Shown: positions 11,880 to 23,353, counted from the stretch's first letter. The stretch: DNA of 64,000 nucleotides from Portulaca oleracea (GCA_029582165.1 CM055886.1:21390669-21454668); one strand, 5' to 3'. Program-made: numbers and translations. Notes: generated by a model not told the origin, from the sequence alone.

Positions 11880-12076
11880 TCATTCGATAACGCTGCACTC
11901 TCACTTTCTCTCTCTCCATCTCGCTCGGTCTCTCTCACACGCCGACCCCAACCACCGCCCCAACCACCGTCACTCCGGCCACCACCATCGACGTCGGCAG
12001 ACGCTGCGACCACAGACGACCACCGGGCGCACTTTTCCGGCAACCACCGACTCCAACATCTCCGGCAACCACCAAT
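11880..12076 (+). other. Likely 5' untranslated exon of the CACTA gene
   Basis: C/T- and CCACC-rich leader-like sequence immediately after the subterminal array, ending ACCACCAAT|GTGAGT, a good 5' splice site at 12077. Inferred from composition and position only. Confidence 0.45.
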
Positions 12077-12164
12077 GTGAGTCCCTAATTTATTTTTGTA
12101 GTTAAATTGTTGATTTTTAATTGTAAATTTGATATATATTGTTGTATTTGAGAATTTATTTGAG

Positions 12165-12650
12165 TAATTTTAGTGCGGTTATGGTTTGAAATTCAAATTT
12201 AGGGTAGTGTTTAGTGTTAGTCAAGTTTAGGGTTTGAAATTCGATTTAGAATTGTGTTTTGAATGTAAATTTTTAGGGTGAATTTGAGTAATTACTTGAG
12301 TAGTTTTAGTATGGTTATGGTTTGAAATTCAAATTTAGGGCATTGTTTAGTGTTAGTCAAGTTTAGGGTTTGAAATTCGATTTAGAATTGTGTTTTGAAT
12401 GAAAATTTTTAGGGTGAATTTGAGTAATTACTTGAGTAATTTTAGTCAGGTTATGGTTTTAAATTCAAATTTAGGGTAGTGTTTAGTGTTAGTCAAGTTT
12501 AGGGTTTGAAATTTGATTTAGAATTGTGTTTTGAATGTAAATTTTTAGGGTGAATTTGAGTGTAAGTAATTAGGGTGAATTCGATTTTAGCGTGGTTATG
12601 GTTTGAAATTCAAATTTAGAATAGTGTATGCTTTGAATATAAAATTTTTA
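12165..12650. repeat. About 136-bp tandem repeat, 3-4 units
   Basis: Units begin around ATGGTTTGAAATTCAAATTTAG at 12181, 12317, 12453 and 12598 (steps of 136, 136 and 145). AT-rich, intron-like, inside the CACTA element. Confidence 0.8.
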
Positions 12651-13084
12651 GGGTTTAAATGTTGTTAGGACTTGAAATTAAAATTATAATATTGTTGTTT
12701 ATTAATGTAAGAGTATCATTCGTTGAAATTGTTGATTTTTAATTGTAAAATTCATACATGTTGTTGTATTTGAGTAATTTACTTGAGTAATTTAGGTTTT
12801 ACAAGGTTATGAATAATTAGTTTAATTAATTATAGGATGTTTGTATGGGTTAGGGCTGTGGTTATGGTTAATTGATTGTATATGTTTGGTTAGTTAAGTT
12901 AAATTAATTTAGTTATAAATTTGGGTTAAGTATAATTATATATTTAGTTAAATGAAGTTAAAATAATTCTTGAGAATGTTTATGATTATTCAAATTTAAG
13001 TGGGCTAGTTTTATATGTTATAAGTTAGGGTTGAGTATGAATGGTTTTGTAGTTATTAATAAGTTAGTTATTATGTTTAGTTAA

Positions 13085-13265
13085 AAACAAATTTACGCGA
13101 TTGCCAACTTCGTTGGTTAACTTAATTTAAGGGGATGTCTTCAAATAGCCCATGATGACATGGCTATAAAACTCTCACAGATTGTTCCCCATAAGAACTA
13201 TGAATCTGTTTTTTGAAGACGTCCCTTTAATTAAGTTAGCCTATAAAGTTGGTAGCGTAAATTGT
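13085..13265. repeat. Foldback hairpin A
   Basis: Arms of about 55 bp (from ATTTACGCGATTGCCAACTT; partner ends AAGTTGGTAGCGTAAAT), with two smaller hairpins in the loop. Its flanking sequence is repeated around hairpin B, so the two look like a duplicated unit. Confidence 0.75.
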
Positions 13266-13491
13266 TTGCTAATCCAACCTAATTGCTAACTTAATTACTT
13301 ATAACTCCAAATGAAGACATAAATTGTAAATAATTATGTCACGTCCATTTACGTAATCAACAATAAGTTGCTACGTAAGTACTCAACAACCATTTAAGTA
13401 GCTTAGTTGTAGATGTCATAAAAAAGTGTCGAGTTTGGATGATTTTGGTAGTTATTAGTTAGTGAGTTAGTTATTATGTTTGATTAGGAAT

Positions 13492-13875
13492 GAATTTACG
13501 CGACTGCCAACTTCGTTGTATAACTTAATCAAAGGCAAGTCTCTAAATGCCAATTAAACCTTGCTGTGATGAACAAGTTGTCGGGGTTATACGTATGGGT
13601 GATCAACTGCTTGTGACGTAGCAAATGTGAATCGTTATGTATTTAGGATCCCAACCACTTATAAAATGAACACCCAAGAACTCAATCTTGATTTCTTGGG
13701 TGTTCGTCTTACTGGGGATGAGGATGCTATGCACAACGATCGACATTTGCTACGTCACAAGCGGTGGATCACCCATACATATAACTTTGACAGCTTGTTC
13801 ATCACAACAAGGTTGAATTGGCATTTGGAGACTTACCTTTGATTAAGTTATTCAACGAAGTTGGTAGCGTAAACT
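13492..13875. repeat. Foldback hairpin B, arms about 150 bp
   Basis: Long inverted repeat within the CACTA intron. The left arm runs from TTTACGCGACTGCCAACTTC through GTGACGTAGCAAATGTGAATCG; the right arm is its imperfect complement. The centre has its own hairpin, CACCCAAGA...TCTTGGGTG. A transcript would fold into a long double strand. The short frame at 13627-13842 is a product of this arm and is not a gene. Confidence 0.8.
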
Positions 13876-14390
13876 TGTTGCTAATCCAACCTAATTGCTA
13901 ACTTAATTATTCATAACTCCAAATGAACACATTAATTATTATTAATTATGTCACATCCATTTACTAACTTAATTAAGTACTCAATAAACAGTTGCTACAT
14001 AATAATATAGGTTATTAGTTATGGTAGTTTATAGTAGTAAGTAGGTTAATTTATAGTTCTAGTATCTTAGTTGTAGATGTCATGAAAAGAGGTTGAGTTT
14101 GGATACTGTTAGTGTACAAGTAGAGTGTGTTTGTGACCTGAAAATCTATGGTTGAAAATGATTATCACGAGTCGTATCGACTCTCCTTTATTTGTCTGGC
14201 TCACCAAAAGGTAGCGCAATCTCAGCAGTGAAATTTGCTCGAGGTCTATAGTGCTTTGGGAGTTAGAAGCGTCTCAGATTTAGTACAATGCAGTGTTTCT
14301 ATTGTGTAGCCTAGTGGGCATCAAAATAAGGTGGGAATGAAAGAGAAGCTTATAGTAAATGGTCTAATATAAATCGTGTTGGGTTTTTTT

Positions 14391-14460
14391 GCATGTAAGA
14401 TTCATAGGTCTATCAAAGTAAGGCACGATACTTTGATGGATCTATGAATCTTACATGCAC
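14391..14460. repeat. Near-perfect 31-bp hairpin C
   Basis: Arms 14391-14420 (TGCATGTAAGATTCATAGGT...) and 14431-14460 pair with about two mismatches around a loop of roughly 10 bases. The size is like a plant small-RNA precursor, but it may simply be a short foldback repeat. Confidence 0.8.
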
Positions 14461-14638
14461 GGTTTGTTGGAGGGCAAGTTCGTTCCTACCCAAATCCGAA
14501 GCCTCCGAGCACATGGGCCAAAGCAGAGAAAACAACTTTGTGGGGGCAATTCTGTGTAAGTAATTATGCAAATTCGAGTTATGATTTTCTTTTACGTAAT
14601 AGTCGTTTAACTAATCACTAATAAATTACTTTATACAG

Positions 14639-16808
14639 CGACATTATGTGTGGGATGAAGAACTAACAAGAGATGTGTTTAGTGGGTGGCACACCAAATT
14701 GTGAGATCGGGCTACTGATACGAGGTACAAGGTCAGGACCAAGAAGAGGACGGACCCTGTACCTCACATGAGCGATGAACACCGTGATGCAATAGAGGAG
14801 GAATCTCAAACCCAGGATTTCATTCGGCGGTCCAATGCCGCCAAAGCAAATAGGAACAATGAAAACTCCGCCAATTGCATTACGCACGTCGGCTCGGTTT
14901 CGGCAGCAAGTTATATGAAGAAGAAGGTGAATCCTATACTGGCATAATTAATAAATTAAAGTTATATATATACATTAACAATTAAGAACTCTCTAAACAA
15001 TTGTTTGCATTGACTATTTTAACTTGTAGATGGCTGAGGGGAAATTTATGACCCTGTCTGAAGTCCACGCTCACATTCACTGTGGGCGAGATCCTGCGGG
15101 GAATCCAGTGTGGAGTAACCCACATGATGCCAGACTCGAGGTAAGTTTCCTTTACACATATTCATAAACATTAACTTGTGTTTTGGATTATATTTGAACA
15201 ACGGCGTGTGGCGGTACTTGTATTATGTCTTTTGGATTATGTTTGAACTTCAGCGTGTGGCCGTGCAAGTTTAATATATATGTTTTGGATTGAATTTGAA
15301 CTCCGGCGTGTGGCCGTGAATGTTTAAAGTTGTGTTTGAATTGTATTTGAACTACGGCGTGTGGCCGTGCATGTTTAAAGTTTCTTTTCGTTTCAATTTG
15401 AACTCTGGCGTGTGGCCGTGGATGTTTAAAGTTGTGTTGGATTGTATTTGAGCTACGACGTTTGGTCGTACATGTTTTATGCGTGTTGATACTTATTTAA
15501 CTCCGGTGTGTGGCCGTACATGTTTTATGTGTGTTTGGATTGTATTTGAACTACGACGTGTGGCCGTTCATGTTTAGTATATGCGTTTTGGATTGAATTT
15601 GAACTCCGGCGTGTGGCCGTGCATGTTTAAAGTTTGTTTTGGATTGTATTTGAAATCCGGCGTGTGACCGTTCATGTTTAAAATGTCTTATGGATTATGT
15701 TTGAACTCCGGCGTGTGACCGTGCATGTTTAAAGTTGTGTTTGGATTGTATTTGAACTACGGCGTGTGGCCGTGCATGTTTAAAGTTTGTTTTGGATTGT
15801 ATTTGAACTCCGGCGTGTGGCCGTTCATGTTTAAAGTGTCTTATGGATTATGTTTGAACTTCAGCATGTGACCGTGTATGTTTAAAGTTGTGTTGGATTG
15901 TATTTGAACTACGACGTGTGGCCGTACATGTTTTATGCGTGTTTGGAACTTATTTGAACTCCGGCGTGTGGCCTGCATGTTTTATGTGTGTTTTGAATGT
16001 TTTTGAACTACGGCGTGTGGCCGTTCATGTTTAGCATATGTGTTTTGGATTGAATTTGAACTCCGGCGGGTGACCGTGCTTGTTTAATGTTAGTTTTAAT
16101 TGTATTTCAACTCCGGCGTGTGACCGTTCATGATTAAGTGTCTTATGGATTATGTTTGAACTCCGGCGTGTGGCCGTGCATGTTTAAAGTTGTGTTTGGA
16201 TTGTATTTAAACTACAGCGTGTGGCCGTGCATGTTTAAAGTTTGTGTTGGATTGTGTTTGAACTACGGCATGCCGCCGTACATGTTTTATGCGTGTTTGG
16301 AACTTACTTGAACTCTGGCGTGTGGTCGTGCATGTTTAAAGTTTTGTTTGGATTGAATTTGAACTACGGCGTGTGGCCGTGCATGTTTTATGCCCGTTTT
16401 TTTATTGTGTTTGCTACTTATGTGTGAATGCTTGCAGGAAACGTTTCGCCAAAAGTGTGAGGAGCGTGGCATAATGGAGAACTCCCCGGAAGCTAGGGAG
16501 TTGTACCTCCAATTGGCAGGGGGTGCAAACCCAAACACCAAGCTGTATATGGTCTTGGGAGTGCGACCACGTACTTCTATGATACTCCACCTCCCGCCCA
16601 GGGTAGTTCTTCGTCGAGGCATGCCGGCGCAACTCCATCCACCGATGCCATTATGCGTGATCAACTTGCTGCCCACTCATCCGCCCTCTCCCAGCTTCAA
16701 AGCCAACTAACACAAGTTTTCCAACATCAACAACAAGGCGGTAGTTCTTCTTCCCCATCTCAATATCTGAACTTGTCAGGATCCCCGCAATTCCCTCCCC
16801 AACCTTGA
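14639..16808 (+). pseudogene. Ptta/En-Spm-type accessory protein of the CACTA element
   Basis: Plant CACTA accessory protein (Ptta family), thought to act with the TNP2 transposase in DNA binding. Three exons with good borders and phase-0 joins are visible. Exon 14639-14926 encodes YVWDEELTRDVFSGWHTKL and FIRRSNAAKANRNNEN. Exon 15030-15140 encodes MAEGKFMTLSEVHAHIHCGRD. Exon 16438-16808 encodes ETFRQKCEERGIMENSPEARELYLQLAGG, then a Q/S-rich tail (SALSQLQSQLTQVFQHQQQ). A TGA interrupts exon 1 after WHTKL. A 2-bp TA expansion in TATATGG near 16548 shifts the frame; reading resumes GLGSATTYFYDTPP and ends at TGA 16806-16808. Upstream exons were not resolved. Confidence 0.75.
15195..16395. repeat. 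Intronic minisatellite, about 24 units of about 50 bp
   Basis: Each unit holds TTTGAACTCCGGCGTGTGGCCGTG or a close variant, then CATGTTTAAAGT and a GTTTGGATTGTA spacer. Twenty-four cores count from 15203 to 16367, mean step about 50.6 bp. The core CGGCGTGTGGCCG contains CGGC/GCCG arms. The units lie wholly between the splice donor at 15141 and acceptor at 16437. Confidence 0.93.
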
Positions 16809-16923
16809 ACTTATGAACTTTTAGTTATTATATATATGTATGGATATTAAGTATGAAACATATATATGTATGAAACTTAGTTTATCTATGAAACATATGC
16901 ATGAATGTTTAGTATTATATATG

Positions 16924-16930
<7 letters not shown>

Positions 16931-17011
<81 letters not shown>
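16931..17011. repeat. (AT)n microsatellite
   Basis: About 40 uninterrupted AT dinucleotides downstream of the CACTA gene and before the right subterminal array. Confidence 0.97.
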
Positions 17012-17013
<2 letters not shown>

Positions 17014-17026
17014 TAATATAATAATA

Positions 17027-17450
17027 GCAGCGACCGATAGTTCAACAAATACAGTATGATCAGAACCTAGTCGATATCAATTAAGAATTATTTTTTTTAA
17101 AAAAAAATTAAAACTGTGACCGATATGTATCCGTCGCTGCATAACAGTCACTATTTTGCGACGCATAATTTGCGACCGATACGTATCAGTCGCCAATCTT
17201 GCGACCGATACACAACGACCGATACAGTATCGGTCGCTGGCTATCGGTCGCTGATTAGCGACTAATACGTATCGGTCGCCATGCTGTTTATCGGTCGCAA
17301 GTTTGGCGACCGATATATATCGGTCGCTCGGTTTGGAAAACGACGGATATATAGCGACCGATATGTATCGGTCGCTGATATCGGTCGCCCGCCCTCTCTT
17401 GCGACCGATAGAGCCCCATTGCGACCTATATTAACGGTCGTTGTAGGCCT
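17027..17450. repeat. Right subterminal palindrome array of the CACTA element
   Basis: About eighteen copies of GCGACCGATA/TATCGGTCGC in both orientations, matching the left array and ending at the TIR that finishes ..TTGTAGTG at 17464. Confidence 0.9.
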
Positions 17451-17464
17451 GTTCTGTTGTAGTG

Positions 17465-17770
17465 TTTATTTGGAGACACATAGCACTTTGCTCGTTTATG
17501 CGCGGTACCGTTATTGTATAAATATAAATTATTGTTTTAATTTAATTTTATTGGTATCCAATCAGTTTAGATAATATTAATTTTATTTTGTCATTATCCA
17601 ATCTGTTTGGATATTGTTAATATGTTATTATCCAAAGGCAACTGTCATAACTATCCTCTCTTTATCCAAGTTTGTTTATACACTTTGCAAGCACATAGGG
17701 AAGAATTAGATCTTGTTCTTCTGATTCTTCATGAAGGCTTGATCGATCATGGAGGATTGTTTGTCGAAAT
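17465..17770 (+). repeat. Probable continuation of copia LTR
   Basis: AT-rich sequence after the right copy of the TTT duplication. It is the expected remainder of the LTR interrupted at 11573. No partner LTR is in the window, so boundaries are inferred. Confidence 0.4.
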
Positions 17771-18290
17771 ATAAAGCCACTGAATGATATAGGCCAAATA
17801 ATTCCTTAAAGATAGCGATCTTCAATTAATTTAAAGCCTTTTCTCCTCAAATTTTCTCAGCACATAATGCAAAAGCCAACCTAGTTGAAGGTAACGAGGT
17901 CTTATCTGTAGTGACAACCTTTTGAAAGTCAACTTGGTGTGTGACCCCATAAATTAACGTGGATTGTAGATGACAAAGCACCTACACATTTTTGTGTCAA
18001 TAAGGCACTAATGTATGACATTAAAGATGTTCTTAATCATCAACACGCCTACATGGCCAATGTTACTAGAGTTCAGGTTAGTGGGAAGGTTCTTCCCAAG
18101 TTTACTTGTAGAAAATCTCCATATTCAATCAATGTGTTAAATTTACTTTCCCTTTCTAGAAACTTAATTTCTATTGCCCTGCATGATGTGGTTGGAGTTA
18201 AAGTGAACTAAAAGAATAGAAAAGTGTGATTATGTGAATTGTGGATCTTGTAGGGATGGGGAATTGCAATGAATGTTTATTTATTGTTCT

Positions 18291-18848
18291 TGTTAGGAAA
18301 GTGTCCTGAAATCACCCAATCTTTTGATCCCATAATTATTTATTTTTTAATTGTATTAGGATATTATTTGGGTTTCCTTATTATGTTGGGTTTCTTAATT
18401 ATATTAGATTCTAAATCTAATTGGAGTGAGGGTCAATGTAGGTTTATACATAGTTTTTCCCAATAAATAGAGGGTCTTGTTCGCCTTGTTTGGTGCGGCC
18501 AATTTTGGGGGCACCTCCTGTGGGATGAGGAATATTCAGATATTCAGAAATTTCATATTCCTGGATGGTGAGAGAGATTTTGTTGAGAGTTCTGTTGAAC
18601 AAGAGTATGTGTCTCTTTTGGTGTTAGAGATCTTTGTAATACTCTCTTTGTTGGATCTCTGGAAGAGATCATTCGTTGTACTCTCTACCAATAGCGGATT
18701 CGTTTATGCTTGTGTCGCCCCTAGTTTTTTCCCGATTTGGGTTTCCATGTTAAATTTGAGTCCCTTTTATCTTATACTCATTTATTGTTCTCGATATCCA
18801 GTAGTCATCTTATTTTTTCGCTTCCGCTAGCTTTTATTATCCCTAACA
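18291..18848 (+). repeat. 5' LTR of the TRIM-like element
   Basis: TGTTAG..CTAACA ends. Contains an AATAAATAGAGGG promoter-like segment near 18464. The small frames inside (for example 18477-18830) are LTR sequence, not genes. Confidence 0.92.
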
Positions 18849-18850
18849 AG

Positions 18851-18863
18851 TGGTATCAGAGCC
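18851..18863 (+). promoter_or_regulatory. tRNA-iMet primer binding site
   Basis: TGGTATCAGAGCC two bases after the 5' LTR end. Confidence 0.95.
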
Positions 18864-19114
18864 AGATTGTTCAAGTTTTTGGAGTTAGGGTACATGTAAG
18901 GGTTTCGATTATGAGAAGACTACATTCTGAAAATTCGCTCGGGGATATCAAGAATTTGTTCGCAAGATCAGATGTGGGGGTTTTGAAGATTTCTGAAGAG
19001 TCCAGATTATGACCGTTCAGCGGTTTCTCTACCCATCGCAATTATACCTTTTAAAGGTTCATAGGCGATGAAGAAACTTCAGATCTTTTGTTGATTTTAG
19101 TCCAAGGTGGAGAT

Positions 19115-19656
19115 TGTTAGGAAAGTGTCCTAAAATCACCAAATCTCTTGACACCACAATTATTTGTTTCTCAATTGTATTAAGATATTATTTAAGTTTC
19201 CTTATTATGTTGGGTTTCCTAATTGTATTAGATTCTAAATCTAATTGGAGTGGGGGTCAAGGTAGGTTTATAGAGAGTTTTTCCTTATAAATAGAGGGTC
19301 TTGTTCGCCTTGTTTGGTGCGGCCAATTTTGGAGGTACCTCCTGTGGGAGGAGGTGTATTTAAATATTCAGATATTCAGAAATTTCGTATTCATGGATGA
19401 TGAGAGAAATTTCGTTGAGAGATTTTGTTGAAGAAGAGCATGTGTCTCTTGTGGGTGGGTTTCTTTTGGTGTTACAGATCTTTGTAATACTTTCTTTGTT
19501 GGATCTCTGAAGGAGATCATTCCTTGTACTCTCTACCAATAGCGGATTCGTTTGTGCTTGTGCCGCCCATAGTTTTTTCTCGATTTGGGTTTCCACGTTA
19601 AATGTTGGTGCGTCCACTTATTATTTTGTATTACTCTTATAATTAAAACCCTAACA
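19115..19656 (+). repeat. 3' LTR of the TRIM-like element
   Basis: Same ends as the 5' LTR. It lacks a short stretch near its end and has scattered substitutions, so this insertion is older than the gag-only element nearby. Confidence 0.92.
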
Positions 19657-19894
19657 GTTCTAATTTCTAAATGCTACTTCTAAAACTATCAATGGAAATG
19701 CTTCACTTCTACTTGTATTGTTGAATTTATGGATTTGTGGCATAGTAGGCTCAGGGGCGGATCTACTCTTATACAAGTGGTGTCAATTGACACCACTATA
19801 ATTTTTAGAAAAAAAAAATGTCTGTTCAGAAAAGGTATATAAAAATTTTATATTTATATTTTGTCTGACACCACATTAATCACAAAAGAGTATG

Positions 19895-19963
19895 TAGCCT
19901 AGTGGTAGGAGTAGCGTTAAAGGATAGCATTCAATGTGGAGTGTATGACACAGGTTCGAGTCC
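19895..19963 (+). promoter_or_regulatory. Pol III A/B-box pair (SINE-like or tRNA-derived segment)
   Basis: A-box-like TAGCCTAGTGG at 19895-19905 and a perfect B box GGTTCGAGTCC at 19953-19963, spaced as in a tRNA gene. There is no tRNA cloverleaf around them, so this is a tRNA-derived promoter in the TIR element and not a tRNA gene. Confidence 0.6.
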
Positions 19964-20060
19964 TTTGGTGGTCTTTTTGTTTTGTGTATTTTTGTATTCT
20001 TAAACCCTTAGGTACTTAGGTAGCACAAGCAGTTAATATTGATATTTTGACATTTAGTCT

Positions 20061-21041
20061 TGATGCATAATTGATGGCCTTATGCATCAAGGTCAACCAT
20101 GGAGACATCTAATACTCACCTAGAAGGTAGAAGAGTTCAAGTCTCTCTTTTGTCTCTCTACTTGGAAGGGATCAACTCATGCGGACGTATACTTTTGCTC
20201 CTTAATTCAAGGACCGTGAAGCTATCATAGAAGTCATCCTAGAAGGGATTATTCTACATTCCAAGAGCTTTCATATGGTTCAAGAATCTTTGAATTTGGA
20301 TGAGAATCCAAGGAGTTATTCATATTTGTAATATAGTTTAGTATATTGTTTTCTTTATGATGTAAGCATTAGGATGGATGATGTAAGCCAATATGGGCTA
20401 GAGTCTTGAAGTTGTGCACGCCTAAGGGGAAGGGTTTCTACTATAAATACCCCCTCCTAGGTGCTTGTAATTCATTCAATTCATTCAAGTCATTCACATA
20501 GAATTTTTCAACACATGTTGTGTTCTTTCTAGCATTTGTGCTAGGCGTTTTCGTCTCTCTTTTGTGGGATTCGAAATATCCCCTTCTTCTAGCTAAGGGT
20601 GGCAACCTTAGTGGTGAAAGGAAGGAATTGGAGTATTCTTGGAGGTGGTGAGTCTGTATCCGTCAAAGAATCTTCAAAAGCCATCAACTATCCATCTACC
20701 AATCGTCCATTTATCATCTAATTCGAGTGCTTCATCAAGAATTCAACAAGAATTCATCAAGCATTCATCAAGAAACGTGAGTTCTTCAACATTCACGTCC
20801 AAACTACCTTCGTCAACAACATTCCACATTCGTTCGTTCACTTGTTCGTTCATTCATCATTGATTCGTTCATTATTTCCATCTTTTGGTAACCATCTTTC
20901 ATAGTTCTTCCCATCCTTTTTCATCCATTTCTATGCCATTTTTGGTTCTTTGGAACTTTGAGAAGGGAGATTCCTATCTTCGCTTTTAAAGATCCTTAGA
21001 TTTTGTGTAATGAGATTGTTCCTTGGTCTCATTATGCATCA
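20061..21041 (+). repeat. 5' LTR of the gag-only element
   Basis: 981 bp, TGATGCATAAT...ATTATGCATCA, so the termini form an 11-bp perfect inverted repeat. The first 29 bp alone fold as a 10-bp-stem hairpin. TATAAATA at 20442-20449. Confidence 0.95.
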
Positions 21042-21045
21042 AATT

Positions 21046-21057
21046 TGGTATCAGAGC
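21046..21057 (+). promoter_or_regulatory. tRNA-iMet primer binding site
   Basis: TGGTATCAGAGC, exact, four bases after the LTR. Confidence 0.95.
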
Positions 21058-21359
21058 TAAGGAGTTTGAATCTCTTAGTTCTTGAAACAATCTTTTACAA
21101 TCTTTTCTCTCCCACACGTTTCCCATCATACGTTTCCCATCACAAAGTTTCATTCATCTCTACATCACACATCCCCCTTGATAGTTCTTCCAAGAACTCA
21201 TCAAGAACCCATCAAGAACTCATAAAGAACCCCAAGCTCCACAAAGAACCCAAAAACCAAACAGAAACCTACCCAAATCCGTCCCATACCCACGTCCCAT
21301 CCGTGCTAACCTTCCTTCCATGAGTTTCTTGTGATCTTTGTGAATCAAGATAGGTTCTA

Positions 21360-23353
21360 ATGGCGAGTGCAAGCTCTCCTACAAAGTCCTCTCCATCGTC
21401 CCCAGAAGATGTTGAGAAGATGAAACAAAGAATCAAGTATCTCAACAAACAAGTAGCATACTACATGCGCCTTCAAGAAAGGGAGAATCTTGAGGAAGTA
21501 TCAAGTAAATCATCAAGTGGAGAAGGAGAAGAGGACGTTCCAAGAAAGAGGCATGGACGTCCAAAGGAGAAAAGGTTCGGCTTCAAAGTGGAGATCCCCG
21601 AATTTGTTGGTGATCTTGATCCGGAAGTTTATTTGGATTGGATACAAACCGTGGAAAGGGTCTTTGATCTCAAAGATGTGGAAGATGATAAGAAGGTCAA
21701 GTATGTTGCCCTAAAGCTACGAAAGCATGCAAGCATTTGGTGGACAAACTTGCAAAAGAAGCGGCAAGCAAAGGGGAAAGATAAGGTGCGTACGTGGGAT
21801 AAGATGAAAAGAAAGCTCCAAGAATAGTTCCTACCATCTAGCTACCTACGTGACAACTACTACAAATTGCAAAGAATGGTTCAAGGAGGAAGAAGCGTGG
21901 AGGAGTACACAAAGGAATTTGAGCATCTACTTTGGAGGTGTGATCTAAAGGAGGACGAGCCACAAACTTTGGTACGTTATCTTTTTGGTCTTAATGATGG
22001 GATTAGGCACGTTGTGGAATTACAACCATACAAAACTTTGGATGAATTGAGCTCCTTGTCCCTTAAAGTTGAAAAAAAAAGGAGAAATAAGGGGAAAGAA
22101 GTCTCAAGCCAATACCAAACTCCACAAAAACGCCACCCTCGTCCCATCCAAACCCTCCACCATCCACGAAACACATTCCCACAAAAAATCCACAAAATCA
22201 GCCCCCGTCCATCCCTAAACCTCACGACCAAGTGACCAAACCCATAGCATCAAGAAAGTGTTTTCGATGCCAAGGGTTGGGACATTACGCTTCGGAGTGT
22301 CCAAACAAGCGAGTAGTGTCTTTGGTGGAATACCAAAGTGCTTTATATGTAGAGCCGGAGTATGAGGAAGAAGAGGAAGTTAGGGTTGGTGCCAAAGAAG
22401 AGGAAGATGTAGTAGAAGAATATGTGGAAGGGCCAGATGAAGGAGAACTACTTGTGGTAGAAAGGGCCTTGAATATCACAAATGTGCCAAAGGATCAACT
22501 ACAAAGAGAAGCAATATTTCGCTCGTTGTACCATCCAAGGAGAGTATGTTCCTTGATCATAGATGGAGGAAGTTGCACCAATGCCGCCTCTACAACAATG
22601 GTCAAGAAGTTGCAAATGGAGATTAGCCCACATCCCACACCTACACAATACAATGGCTAAGCCTTGCGAGGCATCCGTGTGGATCAACGAGTTTTGGTGA
22701 GTCTTTCAATTGGAAAGAATTATCAAGATTCATTATGGTGTGATATAGTTCCCATGGATACTTGTCATGTTTTGTTGGGAAGGCCATGGTTATATGATAG
22801 ACATGTCATACATGATGGGAGGGCCAACACTTACACTCTCACCATCAACCAAAAGAGGATCACTTTGGAACCTCTTGATCCACCATCTCGGCAAAAGGAG
22901 GAGAAACGTCATATTGTGTCAATCATGAAGATGGAGAATCAAGGGTATGAAGAGTATAAGGATCCTATTCTTACACATTTGGAGAAGAAAGAAACGGATC
23001 CAAGTATCCACCACCTTTTGAATCTTCCTATGAAGCATATCTTCCATGAGCATCCAAGAGCTATCTACTTGGATCACTTGGTTGAAAGGCCAAGAATTCG
23101 AAAGGAGGAAAAAGCCCAAGTCATCAAGGTACATTGTTTCATGCTAAATGACAAGGGTAAAGTGGTAAGAATAGACTTGGGGAGTGAGAAGCAACGTGAA
23201 CAACCCACGTTCACGGTGAAGAAACGCAAATCCAAGTCTTATGGTGTTCGAGAAATCATCGGAAGAAAGTTTAAGAAGTTCATCAAAGGAATCTACGATG
23301 ACTTCAAAGCTTTCAAGAAGAAAGTCTTTGTGAAGAAGACAAGTGAGAGTTGA
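21360..23353 (+). pseudogene. gag: gag-protease of the non-autonomous LTR element, with extra C-terminal domain
   Basis: Starts MASASSPTKSSPSSPEDVEKM, a coiled segment follows, then the gag core (FKVEIPEFVGDLDPEVYLDW ... ASIWWTNLQKKRQ ... QGGRSVEEYTKEFEHLL). A CCHC knuckle CFRCQGLGHYASEC lies near 22258-22300, an acidic linker follows, then protease (LIIDGGSCTNAASTTMVKKL; CHVLLGRPWLYD). After protease come about 180 codons of a lysine-rich, unrecognised tail ending KKTSES at 23353, almost at the LTR. Lesions are TAG at 21825-21827, a frameshift between about 22130 and 22220, and TAA near 22658-22660. Confidence 0.88.

Larger units (their letters stand above)
11574..17464 (+). mobile_element. 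CACTA (En/Spm) DNA transposon with accessory gene only
   Basis: Ends are CACTAAAACATGAAACG on the left and, read inward from the right, CACTACAACAGAACAGG. The TIRs align on through ..CTAC..CGACCG. A 3-bp target duplication TTT (11571-11573 and 17465-17467) flanks the element. Both ends have subterminal arrays of GCGACCGATA/TATCGGTCGC, the usual transposase-binding architecture. Inside is one gene of the Ptta/En-Spm accessory type; I see no TNP2/DDE transposase, so it is non-autonomous. It sits in the LTR of the copia relic. Confidence 0.93.
18291..19656 (+). mobile_element. TRIM-like LTR element without coding sequence
   Basis: 1,366 bp: LTR 18291-18848 (558 bp), internal 18849-19114 (266 bp), LTR 19115-19656 (542 bp). 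LTRs start TGTTAGGAAAGTGTCC and end CCCTAACA. The primer site TGGTATCAGAGCC (tRNA-iMet type) is at 18851-18863 and a purine tract AAGGTGGAGA directly precedes the second LTR. A perfect 5-bp target duplication GTTCT lies at 18286-18290 and 19657-19661. The internal domain is far too short for gag or pol, so it depends on helper proteins. Confidence 0.95.

Noticed and set aside
16287..16710. Frames on both strands ending in the minisatellite
   Set aside because: The minus frame is the shadow of the accessory exon plus repeats. The plus frame extends into the intron and is frame-shifted at its 3' half.
19895..19963. tRNA gene
   Set aside because: A and B boxes are present but there is no cloverleaf or anticodon arm.
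20639..20863. 74-codon frame found identically at 23974-24198
   Set aside because: Lies in the two LTRs of the gag-only element; the duplication is the LTR pair.
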